A DNA stretch of 64,000 nucleotides from Ipomoea triloba (GCF_003576645.1 NC_044918.1:18505426-18569425); one strand, 5' to 3'. Shown: positions 11,111 through 20,760, numbered from the stretch's first letter. The notes: a model not told the origin generated them from the letters alone. Made by a program: numbers and translations.

Positions 11111-11218
11111 AGCCAAATTATACTCTCTCCTAGTCTCCTGTAAAGTGTGAGCATACTAACAAGTTATTTTAGTGCATAGCTCAAAAACAGGTTAGTGACA
11201 TGCAATAGTAAGTAATTT
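11021..11218. repeat. Hairpin-forming inverted repeat, ~70-bp arms
   Basis: The left arm, 11021-11090 (ATTACTTACTATTACATGTC ... AACTTGTTAGTATGCT), is reverse-complemented at about 11150-11218 (AGCATACTAACAAGTT ... CAATAGTAAGTAATTT) with a spacer of about 60 bp. It sits about 90 bp before the exon 2 acceptor. Confidence 0.8.
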
Positions 11219-11959
11219 GTTGATGGTATATTTGACCTATTTTCCCTTTTTTATATATTAATTTGTTGAAATGATGATGTTTACATTGTTGCTTTGTTTG
11301 TTTCAGCGCTGTGACCGAGGATTACCAAGAACAAATGATGGGCTTGGTTGAAAAGATAGTTGCTTTAATGTTTAAATCGTTAGGCCTATCTGCTGGTGAA
11401 GATGTAGAATGGTTTGAATCCAATGGGCCTTGCAAAAGCGCACAGACATATTTACAGTTGAATTCATACCCGAATTGCCCAGACCCAACCCGCACAATGG
11501 GCTTGGCCCAACACACAGACACATCCCTTATAACTTTACTATACCAATCAGGCACCAGTAGAGGCCTCCAAGTGTACGGGCCTAATCTCAATTGGGTTGA
11601 CGTTGAGCCCATTTCCAACGCAATCGTTGTCAACCTCGGTGACCTGATGCAAATATTCTCTAATGGACAGTTCAAAAGCGTGTTACATCGAGCCATTGTG
11701 AGCAAGGCCCATCACCGCATCTCGGTCGCGTATTTCTTCAGCCCAAATAAGAATGTTAGAAATTTCACCATCACCTAAATTGATCAAGGGCAGTGAATTT
11801 CCCATGTATAGGCCCATATCATTGAAGGAGTATCTTGATATTAAGAACAAGTACTTTAACGCCTTGGAGATGATTGGCTTCAATTTAGTCGTTGAAAAAT
11901 CCAATGCCCTAGCAAGTGGTAATGAGGCACCACTCGGTAGCGAAGTGGAAGCAATATAA

Positions 11960-12237
11960 GTGTAGAAATAAAAGTATGAGACATAAATAATGATTATGTA
12001 ACGGTTGTAATGATCGTATTTATATCTGTCATTATTACTTTTGGTTATGATTACTTATATATTTGTAATGTAATGATGAAATAGAGAATGAAAAATCTTT
12101 GCAATTACACTTTGTCTCTATTTTCCTACTCCTTGTCTTTCTCCTTTGCCATACTATAATTCGTTTTACCGAGGAATGCTATAAACTAAAGGGAATCAAT
12201 TACAATACGTTATCAGCACGGGTATTCTACCTCATCG
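11960..12237 (+). other. 3' flank of dioxygenase copy 2 and possible LTR-retroelement edge
   Basis: The first ~130 bp look like 3' UTR. From about 12080 the sequence (TTGCAATTACACTTTGTCTC) leading to ACAATACGTTATCAGCACGG at about 12202 resembles the LTR end and primer-site context of plant Copia elements. This rests on resemblance only. Confidence 0.35.
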
Positions 12238-12528
12238 GTGAACATTGATGTTATGAGCTCGTCTGATCCACGGGAGTTGCGCAAATGGAAGCGAGCCGAA
12301 GAAGGCGATGCCGAAGCCACAATTTTGGAGATGGGTGGCGGTGTCAATTATGTTCAGATTAGTTCTAATAAACTTCCCCAAAAATCTCAACTTCGCAACT
12401 CGCCCAGAGACCAGAGTCATCAACAGGAATATGAGAAGAATTTAAAATCACTGTGGCTAGGCAAGCTCTTAGAAGATTTAGATATTTATTCTAACAATGC
12501 TACCATTAGCAATGCGATTATACCATAG
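12238..12528 (+). CDS. Unrecognised 96-codon open frame, possibly retroelement leader
   Basis: A hydrophilic frame with an acidic, charged start (SSDPRELRKWKRAEEGDAEA) and no domain I recognise. It directly follows the GTTATCAGCACG motif, so it may be the start of a decayed Copia gag region. It has no visible plant promoter or splice context. I would not treat it as a confirmed gene. Confidence 0.2.
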   Translation: MNIDVMSSSDPRELRKWKRAEEGDAEATILEMGGGVNYVQISSNKLPQKSQLRNSPRDQSHQQEYEKNLKSLWLGKLLEDLDIYSNNATISNAIIP

Positions 12529-12539
12529 GCCCTGCAGCT

Positions 12540-12862
12540 TGCTGGCTTTTGTTTACATGTCACTATGAATCTTATCCTTCTGTTGGAGACTTGGCTTTAT
12601 ACTTGATTTATTGGCTTTGTTTATCAACGAATTGTCAAAAATGCCTTTTTCTTTCTTTTTAATAGTGGTTAAATAAGTCAAAATTTGTTGACAAAGCTAA
12701 CTATGTTACCAAACAAGACATATATTTTTAAAGGTCCTTAGCTTTTTCATGTAATCAGCTAACAACTAATTTACCAAATATCTTTCTACAATCAGCTAAT
12801 GCTATTAGCTAGTCAAACCTGTTAACCCAATACGTTAACAGCTATTTGCCAAACACCCCCTA
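12540..12862. mobile_element. MITE-like element rich in TCAGCTAAC / AGCTGTTTG motifs
   Basis: TCAGCTAACAACTAATTTAC, TTTCTACAATCAGCTAATG and AACAGCTATTTGCCAAACAC also occur in related form near 32200-32470 and 63680-63950. Opposing TTTGTTTATCAACG and GCCAAACACCCC ends fit a decayed TIR element. Confidence 0.5.
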
Positions 12863-13039
12863 TAAAGAGGTAAATCAACCTAAATTGTCTATATATGGCC
12901 GACTCAAACCAAGAAAGACAATAGACCGATTTCATGAATAATTAAACTTGAGACTTTGTAATTACTAAACAAACTGCCTCATCACCTTAAGTGGGGTTAC
13001 CCTAATCAAGATGTATCATCACCTTAGATGGCTATCCCA

Positions 13040-13800
13040 ATAAAAATACTTTCTTAAAGAGTGATGCTATTCATCCCTAAAAATTTTCCATCATAATTTC
13101 CCTCATAGCATGACCCTGTTCGATTAGTTACTTTACTTTTTCAATAAAAGTTGATAGGATAAGGCAATTCTTTGAATCCCATGTTTATAAATCATGTCAT
13201 GGAAGAGAATTTAAGAGGAGAAAATTGAGGAAGAGTAAAAGGCATTTTCTTTTCTTAAATAAAGATCTCGTGGGAGGGAAAATATATAATTGAGAAATAT
13301 CTTTATCTGAAAAATAAAATTTAAGAATGGAACTGAAAAAAAAAAAAAGAGAAAAATCTCGAGGGAGGTATAATATATAATTTGAGAAATATCTTTATTT
13401 GAAAAACAGAATTTAATAATGTAACTTAAAAAAAATCCTTATTTGAAAAACGAAATTTAAGAACGTAACTAAAAATAGTATCTTTATTCGAGAAACGAAA
13501 TTTAAGAATGCAACGTAACTAAAACAAGGGAAAAAGCGTGGGAGGAACAATATATATATTTTTAAAAATATTTTTATTTTTATTTTAAAAACTAAGAACG
13601 TAACTGAAACAAATATCCTTATTTAAAAATTTAAATTGAAAAATCTAAATGGAGAGACAATATATAATTTAAGAAATATCTTAATTTGAAAAAATAAAAA
13701 TTAAGAATGTAACCCATAAAAATATCTTTATTTGAAAAACAAAATTTAAGAGCGTAACTGAAAGAATGAGAAAAATCTCAATTTGGTAATCATTTCAATT
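13040..13800. repeat. Third cluster of the promoter-like repeat
   Basis: 13045-13160 is a diverged copy of the block at 2207-2420. It is followed by long-form units (ATCTCGTGGGAGGGAAAATA, GGAGGTATAATATATAATTT, GAAATATCTTTATTTG) up to about 13790. No further members are evident downstream, so the family is confined to the first 13.8 kb here. Confidence 0.82.
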
Positions 13801-13929
13801 CAACCTACTACCAATTATATGGTGATACATAACCAAAGTGTATTAACTTTGCAAAATTTTTTCAATTATTCATAAATGTTTCCTTTACAAATTTTCTACG
13901 GATAAAAAATTACTTTAATTTCGTGGAAT

Positions 13930-14150
13930 CGAATTTATTAACATATTAAGCTAGCGGCACCAAAGTCTATCAATTATACTTATCCCTAATCTATCAATGG
14001 CATCTATGTGACTCTACTAAATAGGGGGTCACAGGTTTGAACCCCATTGAGACATTGACTTTTTGTGTTTGAATAGATTGAAAAAGTATATATATAAACA
14101 AATACTACATTGTAATAGAGTTAGTAGTATTTAAAAAAATATCATTTAAA
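13930..14150 (+). mobile_element. SINE copy within a duplicated block
   Basis: It carries GGTCACAGGTTTGAACCCC (B-box-like), TAGATTGAAAAAGTA, AACAAATACTACATTGTAAT and GAGTTAGTAGTATTTAAAAA. The 5' flank CTATCAATTATACTTATCCC and the downstream ~170 bp are shared with the copy at 15430-15600, so the SINE was duplicated with its surroundings. Confidence 0.8.
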
Positions 14151-14650
14151 AATTGGCCTACTCCAAGAAAAGAGTTGTAAATTTAGAAATTAAGTCATAT
14201 TAATCTTTGTACCATCAAACAAATTCGATAAAATTAAAAATTCCTCTTAAAATACTTGTAATTATATATATCACTTTCCAACTCCTGAAAATCTTTATCT
14301 AATTGAGGGACTAAAATAGTGATTAACGCAATTAAAAATATTTTAAAATAAAATATTTAATTTATTTATTTATAAGAAATGGGCTGGCTGGATGGCCCGT
14401 TTAACATGCCAACCCGTGCTTAACCGGGTTGGGCTAAAAATCCCAATATGGATTTGAAATTGGAGGGGTTGAGCCCAGCTTGTTTCTTCCCCAACCGTGA
14501 CGGGCGTGGCCCACAGTATTTTTCTCTAATTAAATTCGTAACTTTGAAAATCTTAACCAATTCGGACCTCCGTTCGATCAATGTTAGAAATCTGTTTAAT
14601 TCGAGAGTATTGCTAGAATTTCACATCACAATCACCATTTTCTCTCTTAT
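14150..14650. repeat. Low-copy block duplicated around the MADS gene
   Basis: 14155-14300 (AATTGGCCTACTCCAAGAAA ...) matches 15619-15770. 14340-14650 (GGCTGGATGGCCCGTTTA, CAACCCGTGCTTAACCGG, GTTTAATTCGAGAGTATTGC) matches 17610-17980. An open frame at 14448-14666 lies in this repeat and is not called as a gene. Confidence 0.78.
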
Positions 14651-15020
14651 TAAACCAAAGAGTTAATTACCGAAATGGTTTCTTGACTATAATGAAATTA
14701 CCAATTTGGTTCGGAGCAACCCGAGAAGCAACGTGAAATTCCAGGCTTCTAGCAGTAACCTCGAATTTAATAAATGTATAGTATGACGGATAAATAAACA
14801 AATGACCATATTAATTAAGATTTTTAAAATAGCACGTAATTAGACAAAAGAAAATAATCAAAGACTAAATTAGTAATTTCGCTATAATGTGAACGAATGA
14901 GTCCATTAAAAATGTGACCCAGTAACCTTGGAAGTTCAATTGATGGGCCTTGGCTTCAAGCCCCTAGTAAAAAAATCCAGCCCAGTAAGAAAACCTAGAA
15001 TAAAAAAAAATGAAGTGGAG
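14651..15020. other. AT-rich spacer, nothing recognised
   Basis: Mixed AT-rich sequence with GGTTCGGAGCAACCCGAG near 14709 and no coding potential or clear element ends. Confidence 0.5.
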
Positions 15021-15027
15021 AACTCAT

Positions 15028-15418
15028 GCAGATAACTTCTAATGGACAGTTCAACCAATTGTTATACCATTGACCATGGTTCATATTGCATTTTGAATCC
15101 TGTGATCAAAATTTTGTATTTTTAGTTAATTCAATATATACATACAATTAACAGTTTCTGTACACATAATATAATAGCTACGGTACAGAAACTGTCAACT
15201 ACAAGTACAAAATGTGTCTAACTATAAATATAAAATAATTGTTGACACATAGCATAATAGCTATAGGTACAGAAACTGTCAACTACAAGTATAAAATGTG
15301 TCAACTACAGATACATAATCTAAAGGTTATTTTTGAACCAATGTCATGCAAGGTAGACCCTTATCCATGGTATAATTTGCCCAGTTCAAAAGAGTGTTAC
15401 TTGGGGCCGTTGTGGAAT
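15028..15418 (+). pseudogene. Two short relics of dioxygenase exon 2
   Basis: 15028-15075 (CATGCAGATAACTTCTAATG, GACAGTTCAA) and 15378-15418 (CCAGTTCAAAAGAGTGTTAC ... GCCGTTGTGG) resemble copy 2 near 11646-11703, the segment encoding MQIFSNGQFKSVLHRAIV. Between them is AT-rich DNA with three copies of a CAGAAACTGTCAACTACAAG-type unit (about 15145-15310). They suggest a third, almost erased dioxygenase copy. Confidence 0.55.
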
Positions 15419-15429
15419 CTAATTTATTG

Positions 15430-15606
15430 AGAATCTATCAATTATAGTTATCCCTAATCTATCAATGGCATTTCTGTGGTTCTATGAAATAGGAGGTCAC
15501 AGGTTCGAACCCCAGTGAAGGTATTGACACTTTGTGCTTTAATAGGTTGAAAAAAGTATGTATAGACATATATCACATTGTAAGAATCAGTAGTACTAAA
15601 AAAAAT
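15430..15606 (+). mobile_element. SINE copy with intact B-box
   Basis: GGTTCGAACC at 15502-15511, CACTTTGTGCTTTAATAGGT, ATCACATTGTAAG and CAGTAGTACTAAAAAAAA define the family. It shares both flanks with the SINE at 13930-14150. Confidence 0.82.
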
Positions 15607-15847
15607 TAATCTTTTGAAAATTGGCCTACTCCAAGAAAGAGTTGTAAATTTAGAAATGAAATCACATTAATCTTCATACCATAAAAAAATTCGATAAAAT
15701 TAAAAATATTCTTAAAATATTCGCAATTCTAGATATCACTTACCAATTCCGGAAGATATTTTTCCAAGTCCAAGACGTAAATTTAGAAGTTAATTTATAA
15801 TAATTTTTATGCCATAACAAAAATTCTACTTATTGGAAAGTCTTGCC

Positions 15848-15857
15848 TATAAATACG
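15848..15857 (+). promoter_or_regulatory. TATA box of the MADS gene
   Basis: CTATAAATAC lies about 75 bp before the ATG at 15924, a normal distance for a plant core promoter with a short leader. Confidence 0.55.
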
Positions 15858-15923
15858 ACTTTCATTCTACATTGTTAATATGCATTGTCTCACGATATTA
15901 GTGAGTAATTTCAATTTTCTTGA

Positions 15924-16430
15924 ATGAAGATGTCTAGTAGCAATAATACTTCTATGAGAGTGACTAGAGGTCGGCAAAGGATTTCCCTTGCTAGAATAGA
16001 AAACAATGCTCATCGTAATGTAACATTTTCAAAACGTCGAACTAGTTTATTTAAAAAAGCTAGTGAGATGTCCACTTTATGTGGCACAGAGATTACGATG
16101 GTGGTATTTTCTCCATCTGGCAAGGCCTTCACCTTTAGCAACCCTGATTTGAACACGGTCCTTACCAAGTACTTTGTTCAAAACGCCACAACAGAAGCCA
16201 TAATCCATGAAATGATTGTCCGTAATCACCGAGAGGCCAACATGAGAATGAAGAATGTCCAAATCAATATCCTTGAAGCTCAAATTGATGAAGAAATGTT
16301 AGTCAATCAAGCTTTGAGAGAAGCTGAAAGAGGTAGACCATCCATATCTAGTCTTCAATTGCCTAAGCTACAATTCATGAAGCACCAAATGGAAACACTC
16401 TATTATCAAGTAATTGAAAAATTAAATTAG
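15924..16430 (+). CDS. Type I (M-alpha, AGL62-like) MADS-box transcription factor, probably truncated by a premature stop
   Basis: An intronless 168-codon frame. The MADS DNA-binding domain spans about residues 16-75, with GRQRISLARIENNAHRNVTF, SKRRTSLFKKASEMSTLCGT and VVFSPSGKAF. The KRR..LFKKASE core and the lack of introns and of a K domain are typical of type I M-alpha proteins. Those act in the nucleus, often in female gametophyte and endosperm development. The tail (about 105-168) is helical and charged. The TAG at 16428-16430 is followed in the same frame by 26 sense codons (MMGAQSQAVPSHFGANGGAG and a few more) ending in TAA at 16509-16511. Family tails often look like this, so the TAG looks like a recent CAG-to-TAG change. 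ATGs at 15924 and 15930 are both possible starts. The MADS domain is complete, so a truncated protein could still bind DNA. Confidence 0.85.
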   Translation: MKMSSSNNTSMRVTRGRQRISLARIENNAHRNVTFSKRRTSLFKKASEMSTLCGTEITMVVFSPSGKAFTFSNPDLNTVLTKYFVQNATTEAIIHEMIVRNHREANMRMKNVQINILEAQIDEEMLVNQALREAERGRPSISSLQLPKLQFMKHQMETLYYQVIEKLN

Positions 16431-16511
16431 TTTTCCATGATGGGGGCACAATCTCAAGCCGTGCCAAGTCACTTTGGAGCCAATGGTGGCGCTGGATCAA
16501 GTGGGGTTTAA

Positions 16512-17122
16512 ATTATTTAATTTTCATGTTTTACTTTATTTAGTACTTTTAAAATCTCAATATATTATTTAGAATACAGATATCATTGCATGTTACAATT
16601 TATTTGCCAAAAAGAGTAAGCTTATGAATTTTTTATTGGGTTGTCATAGTTTCTATAAACATTAAGGTAAGTTACACATTTTCTGTTATTGTTTCTTTTG
16701 TCTCAGTATCTTTTTAAGTTTTCTATGTTTTCAATTTTATAGGAAGGATTTTTTTTTAGTACTATTGACTTTGTTTTTTTAAAACAGTACTATTGACTTT
16801 GTTAAAAGTTCAAATTGAAAATGAGGAAATCATCCATGTGGGTGAAAGGTAAGGAGTTACTGACTAGGTTGGATGAATTGGACTCAACTGAATAACCTAG
16901 TAACCCACTACTATACCCACCCCACCCCACCCAAAATTTATTTAAATATATTTTGTGTAATTGATGTTTGAATTAGTGTTTAAAATGAATGTTTACTGCA
17001 AAAATTGAACTCCTAACCTTTCAATTAGTTTAAGACTATTAAAATTAACTATGCTAATGACACTTTGTGAATTGTTTTTTATAACTATTTATTGATATAA
17101 GTCATTCACAAATATGTGTCTG

Positions 17123-17171
<49 letters not shown>

Positions 17172-17600
17172 CTTAGTCATATTATGTTTATTACAAGTGT
17201 TAATTGAAATGATTAATTGTAAATTTATAGAAATATTAGTATATTTATATAGTTAATATAAAGTTTATTTATAACATAAACTATATAAAGTTATAAACAT
17301 TTTATAAAATTTATAACTTAATAATATTATAATTATAAAATAAAAATATTACATATAAATTATATTAGTGTTATTCCTCAAAAAAAATATTAGTGTTAAA
17401 TATAATTTAAATAATTATAATTGTATTACAAATTAAAATTAATCTAATTATCTAAACAATAATTAAAATTTAATTATCTAAAACTACATTGTATATAAGC
17501 ACACATTGGATTTGTTCAAAAAAGTTTATTGTGTTGAGTCGGAAGTGATTATAGTTTTAACTAGAAGGTTAGAGGTTTAAGTTTATACGTGGTACAAATT
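16512..17600. other. AT-rich 3' flank with a TG/TA microsatellite
   Basis: No gene seen. It contains a short doubled segment AGTACTATTGACTTTG (about 16758-16800), which resembles SINE tail sequence, and a (TG)n(TA)n run at about 17117-17170. The rest is very AT-rich. Confidence 0.6.
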
Positions 17601-17609
17601 ATTAAAAAT

Positions 17610-17985
17610 ATATTAAAATAAAATATTTAATTAATTTATTAATAAGAAATTGGCGGGCAGGCTGGCCCGTTTAGCCTACCAGCCCGTGCTTAGTCAAGTT
17701 GGGCTAAAATTCCAATTTGGATTCGAAATTGGCAGGCAGGCTGGCCCGTTTAGCCTACCAGCCCGTGCTTAGTCAAGTTGGGCTAAAATTCCAATTTGGA
17801 TTCGAAATTGGCGGGGTTGAGCTCACATCTTGTTTCTTCACCAACTGTGACGGGCGTGATCCGTTTTAACAGCTATTGTATTTTTGTTTAATTAAGTCCA
17901 CAATTTTGATAATCTTAACCAATTTGGTCCCTCGTTTGATCAATGTCAAAAATCTGTTTAATTCGAGAGTATTGCTAGAAAAAAA
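17610..17985. repeat. Third copy of the GGCTGGCCCGTTTAG block with an internal 80-bp tandem
   Basis: The unit GGCGGGCAGGCTGGCCCGTT ... GGATTCGAAATT (17652-17730) is immediately repeated at 17731 onward, nearly perfectly. The larger block matches 14340-14650 and ends with the shared TTAATTCGAGAGTATTGC. Confidence 0.8.
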
Positions 17986-18027
17986 ATTAAGTAGGAATCA
18001 GTTAGGATTATCTTGCTTCAAGACTAA

Positions 18028-18345
18028 GGATTAACAAATATATATGTTGTAAATTCACATACTGTATCATAAGAAACAAATTAAAGGTTTCATTCAATGC
18101 TTCTAGAACCATCATATCGGAAAGAAGGTTTTAAGTTGGAAATGAGTGTTACACAAACTTTCAAAAATCCCACCGTTTAAGACGCTCCAAATTTCATACA
18201 AGGACTTGGTTGAAGTCTTCTGATGACTACTTTACATTGTGACGCGCAAAAGACTTCCAAGTCTTGTTTTGGAATTTAGTGGCTGGAAAGAAATTGATGG
18301 AGTTAGTTGTATATGGGTAACCAATTCAATCACCACATCATATGA
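18028..18345 (+). pseudogene. Duplicated 5' region of the receptor kinase gene
   Basis: From ATATATATGTTGTAAATTCA to GGTAACCAATTCAATCACCA this matches about 20764-21130, just upstream of the receptor kinase start. Shared segments include ATTGTGACGCGCAAAAGACT and GAAAGAAATTGATGGAGTTA. The coding part does not follow; a repeat beginning GAATGACCTGCAATATATAG replaces it. Confidence 0.82.
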
Positions 18346-18359
18346 ACCTAAGATAGGAA

Positions 18360-18500
18360 TGACCTGCAATATATAGTAGGTCATTTTTGGATTTTTTTTT
18401 ATCTCAATTTAACATGTTAAATGGTCTAATTACATTTTTTAAATGTTTAGGGACGTAATTGACTTTTTAGGTAATGTCTAGGGGCTTATTTGACCTCTTT
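18360..18500. mobile_element. Fragment of the long-TIR element family
   Basis: GACCTGCAATATATAGTAGG, TTTAGGGACGTAATTGAC and CTAGGGGCTTATTTGACC match the right arm of the element at 9899-10476 in order and spacing. Confidence 0.6.
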
Positions 18501-18951
18501 TCCTTCTCTTTATTATATCAAAATCATTTTCACAATATTATTTCAAGATTCTTTAACTCTAAAAATATTTCAATAATTTTAGTATGACTTGTTAGGAACC
18601 TGATTCTCGTATAACAAACTTAAGACTTAACACAAACAAATAAACACTTAATCATTGTCTTCAGTATGCGAAATACACTATCCTAACAATTTTCGATTTT
18701 CTTTAATAAGCAACAAATGTAATCAAATAAGAACTTTTGAGATACAAAATGATGTCAAATTTCTCAGGTTGCTTTTATGAGAAATTCACCAATGGAATAA
18801 CTTGAAATTTTTAGTATGTAAAAAATAATTACTTCGTATGCAGTAGTTTAGTCAATAATCGTTTTTAGAATTTTCATAAGTAAGTCTTAAGTTCCTCATT
18901 CATAGTCGGTAGTACTCAAAAAAAAAAAGTTCCTCATTCATTACTCTAGAT

Positions 18952-19176
18952 GATGGATATATATAATATAATTTTCTCATTCATTACTCTGGTTTTTAAG
19001 AAGACAGAGGAGGTGATGGATATATATAATATAACTTTCTCATTCATTACTCTGGTTTTTAAGAAGATAGAGAAGGTGATGGATATATATAATATAATTT
19101 TCTCATTCATTACTCTGGTTTTAAGAAGATAGAGGAGGTGATGGATATATATAATATAATTTTCATATATTGTCAT
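18952..19176. repeat. 63-bp minisatellite, 3.6 units
   Basis: Units start at 18952, 19015, 19078 and 19140, each beginning GATGGATATATATAATATAA and ending AGAAGATAGAGGAGGT with few changes. Because 63 is divisible by three, open frames appear on both strands; they are artefacts. Confidence 0.92.
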
Positions 19177-19371
19177 GATATACTATACGATTCTTGACAA
19201 AGTTACTGCAGAACTTACTTACGAAAAAATTTTACGTACTAAAAATCTCAAGTTACTCCCTTGATGAATTTGTCATAAAAATAACTTGAGAAATTTGACA
19301 TCTTCTTGTATTTCAAAAGTTATAATTTGATTACCCTTGATGTTTAGTAAGAGAAATCATAAACTTTTAGG

Positions 19372-19885
19372 CACGGCCGGCCCTGAGGGAGGTTCAGGGT
19401 GGCCGGTGGGCACCTGCCTATGGCCCACTCTATAGGGGGCCCATAGGCCATAAGATATACGGAGTATTATATATAATCTATATTACTTATTATATATTAA
19501 AAAAATAGGGTTAATTGTTTCTGAAAGTCGAGAACTGAACTCACAAAGATTGAAATTGACGTACGTTGTCGCACACCCACCGCTCACGCCGCCCAGGAGT
19601 ATATGAGTCGCCGATCGCGCCTACGCCACACCAACCACTCAAATACTTAAAGATTTTCGATTGACTGATTCAGATTGATTGATTCATATAAGTGTCAGTT
19701 GCTTTTGTTCCTTTTTTTTGTTAAGATCGATTTTATAATAATTTTTTTATACAATGTTACTTAAAAAACATTCATCCGGAAGTGAAAAAAGAAAATTAAG
19801 TAAACAAAATAGGTTGAGAAAGTAGTTAGGGGCCTTTTTTTTTTAATTTCGTCCAGGGGCCTATGAAACCTTTGGACCGGCCATG
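19372..19885. mobile_element. hAT-like element with 8-bp duplication CTTTTAGG
   Basis: A perfect direct repeat CTTTTAGG at 19364-19371 and 19886-19893 flanks ends CACGGCCGGCCC (left) and, complemented, CATGGCCGGTCC (right). Subterminal GGCCCAT and GGGGCC motifs are frequent. It is 514 bp long without a transposase, and is nested in the right arm of the foldback element. Confidence 0.88.
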
Positions 19886-20090
19886 CTTTTAGGATGGTGT
19901 GTTTCACACGGCTGAAGACAATGATCAAGTGTTTCTTTGTTTGTGCTAAGTCTTAAGTTTGTTATACGAGAACCAAGTTCCTATCAAGTCATACTAAAAT
20001 TATTGAAATGCTTTTAGAATTGAAGAATCTTGAAATAAGAAGTGAAAAATAATATTATGAAAGTGGTTTTGATATAATAAAGAGAATAAA

Positions 20091-20760
20091 ATGTGAATTT
20101 TCTATTTTACCCCTCAGATTTTAAATATTTTTTAATTTTTTCGTCAAATTTAACGGTCGGAGACTAAACTCGCCACTTCGCGAATATATGAGGGACAAAA
20201 CTCAGATACGGTCATATATATCTTAGGGACTGAGTCAGAACTTGGTTAAAATTCAAGGACCAAACTCACAATTTTCCCTCTAGATAACTTTACATTTCAC
20301 GTACTGTACGTAAAGGTTTTGATTCAAGGTCTCTCGATTGATGTGTGGTACAAAGTTTATTGGTTAAAGACCGCCAAATTGAATTAGGCTTTACCATTTG
20401 AAAGGTATGTTGAAATTAATTGGGTGAATTGAATTAGGCTCTACCATTTCTCGTTATTTGTATAAGTTAACTTCAATTTAATTGAGATTATTTCTGTAAC
20501 ATCATGTGTCAATTTTAGATTAATGCGATGGCTACAAATTGAATTTTAAATTCAAGATAAAAACATGAATGCTAATGAATTTCATTTTCCCTCTAAATAC
20601 ATGTTAGCAGAATTGTTTTGCACGAGAAATACTTAAACGTTTTTCCTCTCTTAGATATAAAATCTGATCTGATCTCCATAAAAATTCTGCCAACTATCTC
20701 CGGAAATTACCAGTGTTCTACCTTGTTCAAGTTTGTTAAAATGTTATATTTGAGGATTTG
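20091..20760. other. Spacer before the receptor kinase, with transposon-end-like sequence
   Basis: 20100-20285 carries GGAGACTAAACTCGCC, GGGACTGAGTCAGAAC and GGACCAAACTCACAATTTTC, the style of decayed TIR-element ends. 20380-20460 has a short duplicated GAATTGAATTAGGCTNTACC. No gene is seen. Confidence 0.45.

Larger units (their letters stand above)
9355..11959 (+). pseudogene. Gibberellin 3-oxidase-like 2-oxoglutarate/Fe(II) dioxygenase, copy 2, frameshifted
   Basis: Same family and exon structure as copy 1. Exon 1 is 9355-9798, with the donor GT at 9799. Exon 2 is 11307-11959, and the junction codon TG|C restores FCAVTEDYQ. Visible motifs are SVPLIDLDDP, MWHEGFTVAGSPLEHAR, NSYPNCPDP, the iron ligands in AQHTDTS and VLHRAIV, and the 2OG Arg in HRISVAYF. 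All catalytic residues are present. There are two single-base frame breaks: in a run of eight C at 9682-9689 (just before RISQFFSSRMW), and near 11757-11762 (about one extra base before SPSPKLIKG). The ~1.5-kb intron is filled by the elements at 9899-11218. Homopolymer sequencing error could explain the C-run but less easily the second break. Confidence 0.85.
18505..20090. mobile_element. Large foldback element with arms of several hundred bp
   Basis: The left arm (18505 to about 18860) includes TTTAGTATGACTTGTTAGGA, TCTCGTATAACAAACTTAAG and GATGTCAAATTTCTCAGGTT. The right arm carries their reverse complements at about 19940-20085 and 19250-19340. The centre holds a minisatellite. The right arm is split by an hAT-like element at 19372-19885. 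No coding capacity. The family is unassigned; Mutator-like is plausible. Confidence 0.78.

Noticed and set aside
15495..15515. tRNA gene suggested by GGTTCGAACCCC
   Set aside because: It is the B-box of a SINE; no cloverleaf arms or acceptor stem around it.
18946..19176. Open frames on both strands
   Set aside because: Produced by the 63-bp minisatellite, also a multiple of three.
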